From Planctomycetes bacterium UBA2386 (GTDB lineage Bacteria; Planctomycetota; UBA1135; UBA2386): a stretch of DNA of 11,173 nucleotides. A program made the translations under genes and the position numbers. Below the pieces are notes generated by a model. That model was not told the DNA's origin. It worked only from the letters and a program-made list of their open reading frames with translations, and did no database searches. This document shows positions 1 through 6,403 of this stretch, one piece after another. The stretch spans positions 342-11,514 of the forward strand of contig DDSQ01000156.1 in the NCBI GenBank assembly GCA_002343845.1, in the 5' to 3' direction. Positions within the stretch are counted from its first letter, which is position 1; every line of letters starts with the position of its first letter.

Positions 1-2105
1 CCGCCGGCGAGCTTCTTGAACTTGACCAACGCGAAGTCGGGCTCGACACCGGTGGTGTCGCAGTCCATCAGCAGACCGATCGTGCCGGTCGGCGCGATGC
101 AGGTGACCTGCGCGTTGCGGAAGCCGTGCTTCTCGCCGAGCGAGAGCGCGCGGTCCCAGCACTCGCGCGACGCTTCGAGCAGCGTGGTGGGGCAGAGCTG
201 CGGGTCGATGCCGACCGGGGCCACCGTCAGGCCTTCGTACTCGGACGCGGTGGCGTTGTAGGCCGCGCGCCGGTGGTTGCGGATCACCCGCAGCATCGGC
301 TCCTTGTTGCGTTCGTAGCCGGGGAAGGTGCCGAGCTCCTTCGCCATCTCGGCGGACGTCGCGTAGGACTCGCCGCAGAGCACCGCGGAGAGCGCGCCAG
401 CCAGCGCGTAGGCCTTCGGCGACGCATAGGGGATGCCGAGCCGCATCAGCACGGTGCCGAGGTTGGCGTAGCCGAGGCCGAGCGTGCGGAACTCGAAGCT
501 GCGCAGCGCGATCTCCTTGCTCGGGAAGCTCGCCATGAGCACCGAGATCTCGAGCACGATCGTCCACAGGCGCGAGGCGTGCTTGTAGCCCTCGAGATCG
601 AAGGTGCCGTCGTCGTGCAGGAACTTCTGCAGGTTGATCGACGCCAGGTTGCAGGCCGTGTCGTCGAGGAACATGTACTCGCTGCACGGGTTGCTGGCGT
701 TGATCCGCCCGTCGGTCGGGCAGGTGTGCCACTCGTTGATCGTGGTGTCGTACTGCACACCCGGATCCGCACAGGCCCAGGCGGCATAGGCGACCTTGTC
801 CCACAGTTGCCGCGCGTCGACTTCCTTGGCGACGCCGTGGTCGGTGCGGCGGATCAGGCGCCACTTGCCGCCTTCGTCGACGGCGCGGAAGAACTCGTTT
901 GGCACGCGTACCGAGTTGTTCGAGTTCTGGCCGCTGACGGTGGCGTAGGCGTCGCCGTCCCAGTCGGTGGTGTACTCCGGCACGTCGATCGCCTTCAGGC
1001 CCTGGCCGGCGAGCTGCAGCGCACGCTGCAGGTAGTTCTCGGGCACGCAGGCGGCGCGGGCCTCGCTGAGGGCGGCGCGCAAGCGGTCGTTCTCGCGCGG
1101 GATCACGACCACGGTCTCGGCACCTTCGGCGTCCCGCTGGTGGCAGCTGTTGATCACCGCGTTGAGGTGGCGGCGGATCAGCTTGCTGCCCGACACCAGG
1201 GCGGCGACCTTCTGCTCCTCGATCACCTTCCACGACACGAAGTTCTCGATGTCCGGGTGGTCGAGGTCGAGGCAGACCATCTTGGCGGCGCGGCGCGTCG
1301 TGCCACCCGACTTGATGGCGCCGGCAGCGCGGTCCCCGATCTTCAGGAAGCTCATCAGTCCCGAGCTCTTGCCGCCGCCGGACAGCGGTTCGTTCTCGCC
1401 GCGCAGCATCGAGAAGTTGCTGCCGGTGCCGGAGCCGTACTTGAAGAGGCGCGCCTCGCGCGTCCAGAGGTCCATGATGCCGCCCTCGTTGACGAGGTCG
1501 TCGGTCACGGCCTGGATGAAGCAGGCGTGCGGCTGCGGTCGTTCGTACGCCGACCGGCTCTTGCTGAGCTTCGGCGGTTGGCTCTTGCCATCCGAGCCGG
1601 GCCCCTCGCTGGTCGGATCGACGAACCAGTGGCCTTGGGCCGGGCCGGTGATGCCGTAGGCGTAGTGCAGCCCGGTGTTGAACCACTGTGGCGAGTTGGG
1701 GGCCGCGTGCTGGCCGGCGAGCATGTGGCACAACTCGTCCTCGAACGCCTGCGCGTCGTCGGGCGTGTCGAAGTAGCCGTACTCCTCACCCCAGTGGCGC
1801 CAGCAGCCGGCCAGGCGGTGGAACACCTGCCGTGCGTCGCGTTCGCCGCCGAGCACGGGATTGCCCGCGTCGTCGGTCAGCACCCGCTCGCCGTTCTCGC
1901 CGCGCTGCGGCACGCCGGCCTTGCGGAAGTACTTCTGCGCCAGGATGTCGACGGCGACCTGGCTCCAGTGGGCGGGCACGTCGATGTCGCGCGCCTCGAA
2001 CACGAGCGAGCCGTTCGGATTGCGGATCTCGGAGCTCCGCTTGCTGAACGGGATACCTTCGTACGCAGACTTGCCTTTGACCGTGAAACGACGAGAGACC
2101 TTCAC
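1..2105 (-). CDS. nrdJ: Vitamin B12-dependent (class II) ribonucleotide reductase, N-terminal 701 codons
   Basis: This enzyme reduces ribonucleotides to deoxyribonucleotides in the cytoplasm, using adenosylcobalamin to make the thiyl radical, so it needs neither oxygen nor an NrdB subunit. The visible protein carries the RNR active site: NPCSE at residues 472-476 (C474 the presumed thiyl cysteine, with flanking N472 and E476), ACNLASINL at 484-492 (C485) and HACFIQ at 193-198 (C195), the two presumed redox partner cysteines. SGGTTRRAAKMVCLDLDHPD at 267-286 and APTGTIG at 671-677 are typical of the NrdJ family. There is no ATP-cone before the catalytic domain; the protein starts directly with a MKVSRRFT-type N-terminus. 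The start is GTG at 2105-2103 because a perfect AGGAGG lies 7 nt upstream and no other start fits. The gene is cut by the left window edge, so the C-terminal part, including any C-terminal cysteines, is not visible. Identification is secure; the regulation proposed for the upstream region is inferred. Confidence 0.96.
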   Translation of the reverse strand, partial: MKVSRRFTVKGKSAYEGIPFSKRSSEIRNPNGSLVFEARDIDVPAHWSQVAVDILAQKYFRKAGVPQRGENGERVLTDDAGNPVLGGERDARQVFHRLAGCWRHWGEEYGYFDTPDDAQAFEDELCHMLAGQHAAPNSPQWFNTGLHYAYGITGPAQGHWFVDPTSEGPGSDGKSQPPKLSKSRSAYERPQPHACFIQAVTDDLVNEGGIMDLWTREARLFKYGSGTGSNFSMLRGENEPLSGGGKSSGLMSFLKIGDRAAGAIKSGGTTRRAAKMVCLDLDHPDIENFVSWKVIEEQKVAALVSGSKLIRRHLNAVINSCHQRDAEGAETVVVIPRENDRLRAALSEARAACVPENYLQRALQLAGQGLKAIDVPEYTTDWDGDAYATVSGQNSNNSVRVPNEFFRAVDEGGKWRLIRRTDHGVAKEVDARQLWDKVAYAAWACADPGVQYDTTINEWHTCPTDGRINASNPCSEYMFLDDTACNLASINLQKFLHDDGTFDLEGYKHASRLWTIVLEISVLMASFPSKEIALRSFEFRTLGLGYANLGTVLMRLGIPYASPKAYALAGALSAVLCGESYATSAEMAKELGTFPGYERNKEPMLRVIRNHRRAAYNATASEYEGLTVAPVGIDPQLCPTTLLEASRECWDRALSLGEKHGFRNAQVTCIAPTGTIGLLMDCDTTGVEPDFALVKFKKLAG

Positions 2106-2110
2106 TCGAC

Positions 2111-2118
2111 TTCCTCCT
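2111..2118 (-). promoter_or_regulatory. Shine-Dalgarno site of nrdJ
   Basis: On the minus strand the bases read AGGAGGAA, with 7 nt between AGGAGG and the GTG start at 2105. This is the only perfect ribosome site in the window, and it fixes the nrdJ start. It is preceded directly by CCTCC, and just upstream by a 6-bp hairpin (GGTGGC / GCCACC, 2124-2138). The ribosome site therefore sits inside a locally self-complementary stretch. Confidence 0.85.
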
Positions 2119-2234
2119 GGAGGGGTGGCCGTGCCACCGCCTGTTGTCGAACCGCCACTGCGAACTGCTGCGAGACCGCGACTGCTGCGGGACGTGTAAC
2201 GGATTGCTATCCGGGTGCGACGTGGTTCGCCGAG

Positions 2235-2458
2235 AACCTGCGCCTGATCCTGCTGCCGCTCCTAGGAGGCGGTCCCGAAAGGCGGGACCCTGGATGGGCG
2301 TTCTGGCCGCGGCGGCACGACGCTCGCTCATCCCGTGCATGACGACCGTTCATGGTCGGGCCCGACAAGAGGGAGGTCGGGAAGGGAGGCGGGGTGTGCG
2401 CCGCTGGCTCGTAGAAGGCTTCCAGGCGCAGGTTGGTCGTCAGCCTCGGGCTGCGACC
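2235..2458 (-). ncRNA. Candidate structured RNA element in the nrdJ leader
   Basis: Read on the minus strand, GGTCG-CAGCC at 2458-2449 pairs with GGCTG-A-CGACC at 2445-2435, giving a 10-bp hairpin with one bulged A and a 3-nt loop. Immediately adjoining it, AACCTGCGCCTG (2434-2423) is perfectly complementary to CAGGCGCAGGTT (2246-2235), a 12-bp helix closing about 176 nt. Inside are CCCGAC/GTCGGG (2381-2376 and 2366-2361), CGACC/GGTCG (2358-2354 and 2347-2343), GCACG/CGTGC (2338-2334 and 2319-2315) and GGTCCCG/CGGGACC (2289-2283 and 2277-2271). The palindrome CTCCTAGGAG lies at 2268-2259, and CCTCCT within it (2269-2264) could pair with the nrdJ AGGAGG. Together they suggest a multi-branched RNA. 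No known family was recognised: no RNase P, tmRNA, SRP or cobalamin-riboswitch core was seen. GC-rich DNA makes chance hairpins common, and the strand is not proven because the pairing also exists on the plus strand. Confidence 0.28.
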
Positions 2459-2563
2459 GACACCAAGACATGCTGACAGAGAACGTGCTCCGGCCTGACC
2501 GTCCGGATCCTGCGCCGCGGGCTGCCTTGGCCTCGCCGCCGTTGCGGACCGAGGGGGACGATC

Positions 2564-2586
2564 GGCACCCGCGAGTGCAGGGTGCC
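2564..2586 (-). repeat. Inverted repeat at the predicted nrdJ transcript start
   Basis: GGCACCC (2564-2570) and GGGTGCC (2580-2586) form a perfect 7-bp inverted repeat around a 9-nt centre. The repeat touches the NrdR-like box and covers the position where a transcript from the candidate promoter would begin (about 2583). It could be a 5'-end stem or part of an operator; its role is unknown. Confidence 0.4.
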
Positions 2587-2600
2587 ACTAGATATTGGGT
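2585..2600 (-). promoter_or_regulatory. NrdR-box-like operator upstream of nrdJ
   Basis: The minus strand reads ACCCAATATCTAGTGG, which agrees with the commonly cited NrdR box pattern aCaCwAtATaTwGtgt at 13 of 16 positions by eye. It is a conspicuous AT-rich island in very GC-rich DNA, sits upstream of a ribonucleotide reductase gene, and overlaps the -10 of a candidate promoter; NrdR boxes typically overlap promoters of RNR genes. Against it, NrdR sites usually come in pairs, and no second box was seen one to three helical turns away. It also lies about 480 bp from the nrdJ start. Confidence 0.4.
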
Positions 2601-2617
2601 GCGGAACAGGGTGGCAA
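2589..2617 (-). promoter_or_regulatory. Candidate sigma70-type promoter for nrdJ
   Basis: On the minus strand TTGCCA (2617-2612, 5 of 6 to TTGACA) is followed after exactly 17 nt by TATCTA (2594-2589, a weak -10). The -35 lies inside a GGTGG-GTTG-CCACC dyad (2622-2609), and the -10 lies inside the NrdR-like box. Initiation would be near 2583, giving a leader of about 480 nt. The -10 match is poor, so this is a proposal resting mainly on spacing and on coincidence with the box. Confidence 0.33.
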
Positions 2618-2735
2618 CCCACCGGTAGCGAAAAGTCCGAAGTCCGTTGCCGGCACGGTGCTCGTCGCCGCCCGTAGTGTTTCGCAATCAAGGTCCTGCG
2701 CGCGACCGTTGTGTGGGTGTGCTCGTCGGCTCGAG

Positions 2736-2763
2736 GGCCCCGGCGTCCGTTGTCCGCCGGGCC
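2736..2763 (-). terminator. Candidate terminator hairpin downstream of the redoxin gene
   Basis: On the minus strand GGCCCGGCG (2763-2755) pairs with CGCCGGGGCC (2745-2736), a 9-bp GC stem with one bulged G and a 9-nt loop, starting 46 nt after the redoxin stop codon. No T-tract follows, so it is not a classical intrinsic terminator, but its position at the end of a minus-strand operon fits a transcript-end structure. Confidence 0.4.
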
Positions 2764-2808
2764 GTTCGTCCGTGCCCAGCCAAGAGACCCGGCTCGACGG
2801 GGGGGCGA

Positions 2809-3366
2809 TCAATGGCGCGCGGGCTCGGGCAGCAGGCAGCCGACTGCGGGCACGAACGGTCGCGCCGCCAACTGCCCGGCGATCGCGGCGGCGATCGCAT
2901 CGCGCAGGTCGTGGTGCTCCACCGTTCCCGCGCGCTGTCCGAGGGCGACCCATCCGTCGTCGATCCGTCCTCGATAGACGACCAACTGCGCCGTGACGAC
3001 GGCCGCTTCGGGAGTGCGCGTGACGCCAAGCTCGCGCGCCAGGCGGTGGGTGGGGTCGAGCACGATGGTGTCGGGCAGGCCGTAGTCGGTGGCGTGCTGG
3101 CGCGCGGCGGCCGGGGTCAGGTCGGGATCGACGTGCACGAAGAACCAGCGCACGTCCCCGCCCATTGCGCTTGCGGCGAGTTCCCGCAGCCGCGGCGCGT
3201 ACGCATTCGCGATCGGGCACTCGTGGCTGGTGAAGACCAGCACGTGCACTCGGCCCGGCATCGGCGACAGCGGGTCGACGGGGCGGCCGTCGATGTCGAC
3301 CGCGCGGAACGGCGCGTGGCAGGCGCAGCCGAGCAGCAGCAGGGCGCTTCCGAAAGCCCGGTTCAC
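2809..3366 (-). CDS. Redoxin/thioredoxin-like lipoprotein (single-Cys CPIA motif)
   Basis: A 185-residue protein of the thioredoxin fold. The N-terminus MNRAFGSALLLLGC looks like a lipoprotein signal with lipobox LLGC and C14 as the lipidated residue, which places it on the outer face of a membrane. The redoxin core has FTSHECPIANAYAP at 45-58: the active-site motif is CPIA rather than CxxC, so C50 stands alone. VTRTPE at 115-120 carries the presumed cis-proline P119, followed by YRGRIDD at 131-137. A further cysteine, C177, lies near the C-terminus in VGCLL and may resolve C50. From memory, this CPIAN-Y-P type of redoxin is common in Planctomycetota and Acidobacteriota, often joined to heme/copper monooxygenases. 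The start is GTG at 3366-3364, overlapping the TGA of the monooxygenase gene as GTGA, so translation is probably coupled. Role inferred: redox partner, thiol reductase or assembly factor of that enzyme; the substrate is unknown. Confidence 0.85.
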   Translation of the reverse strand: MNRAFGSALLLLGCACHAPFRAVDIDGRPVDPLSPMPGRVHVLVFTSHECPIANAYAPRLRELAASAMGGDVRWFFVHVDPDLTPAAARQHATDYGLPDTIVLDPTHRLARELGVTRTPEAAVVTAQLVVYRGRIDDGWVALGQRAGTVEHHDLRDAIAAAIAGQLAARPFVPAVGCLLPEPARH

Positions 3367-4931
3367 TGCCTGCCGCCGCCGCCATCGGGTCGGCGGTCGC
3401 CGCCAGATCCCGGCTGGCCGGGGAGGCCGCGGCCGAGTTCCCCGAGCAACTCGGTGATGCCCTTGGCCTCTTCCCGGGTCAACCCGCCGTCGCCGTTCTT
3501 GTCGAGCCGCTCGAAGAAGATCCGCAGCTGCCGCGGCACTTCGTCGCGGCTCAGCTTGCCGTCGCCGTTCTTGTCGCGGCTGGCGAACTGCTGATCGACG
3601 GCCTGCTCGGCCCGCGCGAGGGGGATCTGCATGTTCTTCCTCGCGACCGCGTCGAGCAGAAGGCCAGCGTCCTTCTCGTCGGCCGGCGTGACGAGCACCG
3701 TGATGCTGCCCATCTCGTCGGTCGTCTCGCGACCCCATCGCACGCGGCGGGGCGGGTTGTTGGGGTTGCTGCGGTTGTCCTTGCTGTTGTCGTACTGCAG
3801 CGAGGCGCGCAGCACGTCGCCCTTCTGCAGGCGCACGAGCGAGGCGAACGTGTAGCGGTTCTGCCAGTCGAAGTCCCAGTCGGTGATCTTGAGCAGCGGG
3901 ATCTCCTCGGCTCCCTTGCGCTCGGCGAACATGTGCAGCGAACGGAGGAGCATGTGCGCGTGGCCGCCGATCGTCACGGCGTCGACGTCGCACGGCAGCT
4001 CGAAGCTGTCTTGCAGCCGGTAGTCGGCCTCGCCGGCCGGAATGTCGAGACCCGCGGTGATGCCGAAGAACGGCGGCAACTGGATCGACACCAGCGAACG
4101 CGACGGCGGTTGCTTCGCGAAGTACAGGCCGATCGTCGTCTGCTCCTTCTCCTTCTTGCCCGAGGGATGCAGGTGGCTCTGCAGGACCAGGTCGCTGCCC
4201 TTCGGGATCTTGATGGCGAGGCCTTCCGGCAGATGCTCGGGCATGCCGCCGACCGCCCAGCCGGCGATCATCGGCGCGCGCTGCATGCGCATGCCGGAGA
4301 AGCCCGGGCGGCCGTCCTTGCCGTCGAGCTGCTGGCCTTCGCGGCTCTCGTCGAGGAACACCAGCACGTGGTGCAGCACGGCGCGCGCCGACGGGCGAAC
4401 TTCGATCGCGGTGATCCAGCGATCCTCGGGCAGGCCGAGCGGCAACGCGAAGTTGCGGTAGATGTCGCGGCCACTCGCCGGCACCTCGAACGCGCCACTC
4501 GTGCGCACGACGAGATCGGGCTCGCCGAGCTGCCAGCCCTCGGGGAACGTGGGCAGCTTCGGCAGCTTGTCGGCGGGGCCCTCGGGCATGCCGCCGTCGA
4601 CCCACGCGCGGAAGGTCTCGATCTGCTCCGTCGACAGCCGAGGGTCGTTGCGGAAGCGGCCGTAGCCGGGATGGGGGTGCCACGGGGGCATGTAGCGCTC
4701 CTCGATGGCCTGCAGCAGGTTCGTGCCGCGCTTCTTGACGTCGGCGTAGGTAAGCAGCGGGAACGGCGCCACTTCGCCCGGCCGATGGCAGCTGGCGCAG
4801 GAGCCGTGGACCAGCGGGGCGATGTGCTCGGTGAACGTCGGGACCTTGGCTGCTCCTTGGGCTTGGGCCGAGGCGACCGGCAGCAGCGGAGCGAGGCAGG
4901 CGAGGACGGCGGCGACGGAGCGGAGGTGCAT
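3363..4931 (-). CDS. Secreted c-heme / type II copper monooxygenase-like protein with EF-hands
   Basis: A 522-residue exported protein. Residues 1-24 form a signal peptide (ending ASAQA). A c-type heme motif CASCH is at 45-49, with M81 in ERYMPPW a likely distal ligand. A peptidylglycine/dopamine-beta-monooxygenase-like two-domain fold follows, with copper ligands visible: H187-H188 (LHHVLVF) and H253 (QSHLHPSGK) for the first copper, H324 and H326 (GGHAHM) and M407 (TTDEM) for the second. YDNSKDN at 380-386 is typical of the bacterial family. The C-terminus adds two canonical EF-hand loops, D453-E464 and D477-E488 (both DKNGDG), then a Gly-rich tail. In the animal family such enzymes hydroxylate C-H bonds using ascorbate; the bacterial substrate is unknown, and the heme may deliver electrons. 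The ATG at 4931 is chosen because it gives a good signal peptide; no clear Shine-Dalgarno site was seen. The gene overlaps the redoxin gene by 4 nt. Family assignment is firm, reaction inferred. Confidence 0.88.
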   Translation of the reverse strand: MHLRSVAAVLACLAPLLPVASAQAQGAAKVPTFTEHIAPLVHGSCASCHRPGEVAPFPLLTYADVKKRGTNLLQAIEERYMPPWHPHPGYGRFRNDPRLSTEQIETFRAWVDGGMPEGPADKLPKLPTFPEGWQLGEPDLVVRTSGAFEVPASGRDIYRNFALPLGLPEDRWITAIEVRPSARAVLHHVLVFLDESREGQQLDGKDGRPGFSGMRMQRAPMIAGWAVGGMPEHLPEGLAIKIPKGSDLVLQSHLHPSGKKEKEQTTIGLYFAKQPPSRSLVSIQLPPFFGITAGLDIPAGEADYRLQDSFELPCDVDAVTIGGHAHMLLRSLHMFAERKGAEEIPLLKITDWDFDWQNRYTFASLVRLQKGDVLRASLQYDNSKDNRSNPNNPPRRVRWGRETTDEMGSITVLVTPADEKDAGLLLDAVARKNMQIPLARAEQAVDQQFASRDKNGDGKLSRDEVPRQLRIFFERLDKNGDGGLTREEAKGITELLGELGRGLPGQPGSGGDRRPDGGGGRQ

Positions 4932-4990
4932 GGAACGGAGCGCGATTGGCAGGCCTGGGCCGGAGCGGGGACAGACGGGATACTGGGCGC
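4932..4990. promoter_or_regulatory. Divergent intergenic region, 59 bp
   Basis: This short gap separates the minus-strand monooxygenase start from the plus-strand hydrolase start, so both promoters should lie in or beyond it. TTGGCA at 4946-4951 on the plus strand resembles a -35, but no good -10 follows at 16-18 bp. No clear ribosome site was seen for either gene; GGGA at 4977-4980 is the best for the hydrolase. Promoter positions cannot be fixed by eye. Confidence 0.35.
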
Positions 4991-6364
4991 ATGATGCACG
5001 CGCACGTCCCCCTGGCGTTCGTCGCCTCCCTCACCCTCGCCATGGCGGTTGCGGCGCAGAACTGCGCCAACACCTCGATCGGCGCGGTGCCCCTGAACGA
5101 CCTCGGCAGTGGCACCTACCTGGGCTTCGCCGGCGGGCTCTACGGCGCTGGCCAGAACGCGCCGCCATCGGGTCATCAGACCCTCGGGCACGCGCGACGG
5201 CTCGGCGTCGTGCCGCGCGACGCGGCGGGCCAGCCGGCACCGAACGGCCGCATCGTGCTGCTGTCGATCGGCATGTCGAACACGACGCAGGAGTTCTCGA
5301 CGTGGCTCGCGACCGCGAACGCCGACCCGAACAAGAACCCGGCGGTGACGATCGTCGACGGCGCGCAGGGCGGCCAGGACGCGGTCGTGGTCGCAAACCC
5401 CAACGCGAACTTCTGGACCGTCGTCGACCAGCGCCTCGCCGCCGCCGGCGTGAACGGCAACCAGGTGCAGGTGGTGTGGCTCAAGGAGGCGATCGCGGGC
5501 GTGGGAGGCGGCTTCCCGGCGGCGGCGCAGCAGCTGCAGGGCCTGCTCGGCCAGATCGCGCGCAACCTGCAGGCGCGCTACCCGAACGTGCAGCTCTGCT
5601 TCGTCAGCAGCCGCACCTATGCCGGCTACGCGACGTCGCAGCTCAATCCGGAGCCGTACGCGTACGAGTCGGGCTTCGCGGTGCAGTGGCTGCTGCAGCA
5701 GCAGATCGCCGGTGATCCCCAGCTCAACGCCGACGCGGCCGCGGGGCCGGTGGTCGCACCGTGGCTAGGGTTCGGGCCCTACCTCTGGACCGACGGGACG
5801 ACGCCACGCAGTGACGGTCTGGTCTGGACCTGCGCCGACGTGCAGCCCGACGGCACGCATCCGAGTCCGGCGGGCCGCGGCAAGGTCGCCGCGTTGCTGC
5901 AGCAGTTCTTCACCACGAACGCGTTCACCGTGCCGTGGTACGTCGGGGCAGGCACCGCGGCGTCGTTCACGCTCTACGGCGCGGGATGCCCCGGCGTCGT
6001 GGGCTTGCCAGGGATGCGCAACAACGGGGTGCCGTCGCTCGGCAACGCGAACTTCCGCATCGGCGTCGAGAACGCCGCGCCGTCGGCGCTCGCGGTGTTG
6101 TGGTGGAGCGATGCCGCGGCGGCGCTGCCGCTGGCGGGCGCCTGCTCGCTGCTCGTCGATCCGGCGGCCGGCCTGCCGGTGTGGATCACCGCGACGAACG
6201 GCAGCGGCGTGCGCATCGAGCCGCTGCCGATCCCGAACGTGCTGACCTTGATCGGCGCGGAGTTGCGCGGGCAGTGGCTGATCGAGGATGCCGCGGGCGC
6301 GCCGCTGGCGCCGTTCCTCGGCGTCGCCGCGAGCCGGGGCGCGTGGTTGCGCCTCGGGCTCTGA
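4991..6364 (+). CDS. Secreted SGNH-type hydrolase-like protein with C-terminal beta-rich domain
   Basis: A 457-residue exported protein. A signal peptide spans residues 1-22 (ending AVAA before QNC); it has little positive charge. The core resembles the SGNH hydrolase fold: GMSN at 94-97 (S96 the presumed nucleophile), a Gly-rich GAQGGQD at 124-130, and DGTHPS at 287-292, giving the D287-x-x-H290 pair of block V. Conserved-looking stretches SSRTYAGYA (206-214), EPYAYESGF (221-229) and WLGFGPYLW (258-266) fit a family of hypothetical hydrolases seen, from memory, in planctomycetes and relatives. Residues about 325-457 form a separate domain beginning LYGAGCPG, with cysteines 333 and 385 that may form a disulfide; this style of C-terminal module recurs in secreted planctomycete proteins. 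An esterase or deacetylase on a polysaccharide is plausible but unproven. Start: ATG 4991 or ATG 4994; an earlier in-frame ATG at 4946 would put 15 charged residues before the signal peptide and is rejected. Confidence 0.75.
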   Translation: MMHAHVPLAFVASLTLAMAVAAQNCANTSIGAVPLNDLGSGTYLGFAGGLYGAGQNAPPSGHQTLGHARRLGVVPRDAAGQPAPNGRIVLLSIGMSNTTQEFSTWLATANADPNKNPAVTIVDGAQGGQDAVVVANPNANFWTVVDQRLAAAGVNGNQVQVVWLKEAIAGVGGGFPAAAQQLQGLLGQIARNLQARYPNVQLCFVSSRTYAGYATSQLNPEPYAYESGFAVQWLLQQQIAGDPQLNADAAAGPVVAPWLGFGPYLWTDGTTPRSDGLVWTCADVQPDGTHPSPAGRGKVAALLQQFFTTNAFTVPWYVGAGTAASFTLYGAGCPGVVGLPGMRNNGVPSLGNANFRIGVENAAPSALAVLWWSDAAAALPLAGACSLLVDPAAGLPVWITATNGSGVRIEPLPIPNVLTLIGAELRGQWLIEDAAGAPLAPFLGVAASRGAWLRLGL

Positions 6365-6372
6365 TCGAGCCA

Positions 6373-6398
6373 GGGTCGCCCGGTCACGCCGGCGACCC
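6373..6398. terminator. Candidate bidirectional terminator between convergent genes
   Basis: GGGTCGCC (6373-6380) and GGCGACCC (6391-6398) form a perfect 8-bp stem around a 10-nt loop. It fills most of the 39-bp gap between the hydrolase stop and the protease stop. The symmetrical structure and convergent setting fit a shared transcript end. No T-tract is present on either side. Confidence 0.5.
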
Positions 6399-6403
6399 GC
6401 TGC

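Larger units (their letters stand above)
2106..2808. other. 703-bp non-coding stretch between the redoxin gene and nrdJ
   Basis: No convincing gene was found on either strand. The open frames here translate into Arg/Pro/Ala-rich text with no recognisable motif and look like GC-bias artefacts. Read on the minus strand, the stretch holds in order: a strong hairpin 46 nt after the redoxin stop (2736-2763), a candidate promoter with an NrdR-like box (2585-2617), an inverted repeat at the predicted transcript start (2564-2586), a block of hairpins enclosed by a 12-bp long-range helix (2235-2458), and the nrdJ ribosome site. These are listed separately. Confidence 0.7.

Noticed and set aside
2124..2160. 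tRNA T-loop-like GGTTCGA on the minus strand
   Set aside because: No 5-bp T-stem closes around it and there is no acceptor or anticodon arm at the right spacing.
126..2342. A 738-codon plus-strand open reading frame antisense to nrdJ
   Set aside because: Its translation is Arg/Ala/Val-rich with no family motif, while the minus strand here encodes an unmistakable ribonucleotide reductase. Long antisense frames are expected in GC-rich coding DNA.
2581..2660. RNase P RNA or tmRNA around GAAAAGTCCG on the plus strand
   Set aside because: The universal RNase P GAGGAAAGTCC and ACAGA elements and the tmRNA acceptor/T-loop were not present, and the pairing around the site is weak.
2106..2800. Adenosylcobalamin riboswitch ahead of nrdJ
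   Set aside because: GCCACTG, which resembles part of a B12 box, occurs at 2153-2159, but on the plus strand, pointing away from nrdJ. The other conserved riboswitch core segments were not found on the minus strand. A covariance-model search would settle it.
2328..3385. Small genes on either strand in the gap between the redoxin gene and nrdJ
   Set aside because: Several frames of 80-265 codons overlap each other, lack ribosome sites and have compositions expected of shifted GC-rich sequence.
2809..5115. A 768-codon minus-strand frame joining the redoxin to an N-terminal extension
   Set aside because: Only the last 185 residues are real. The upstream part is Arg/Pro-rich text out of frame with the monooxygenase, whose copper and heme motifs lie in another frame.
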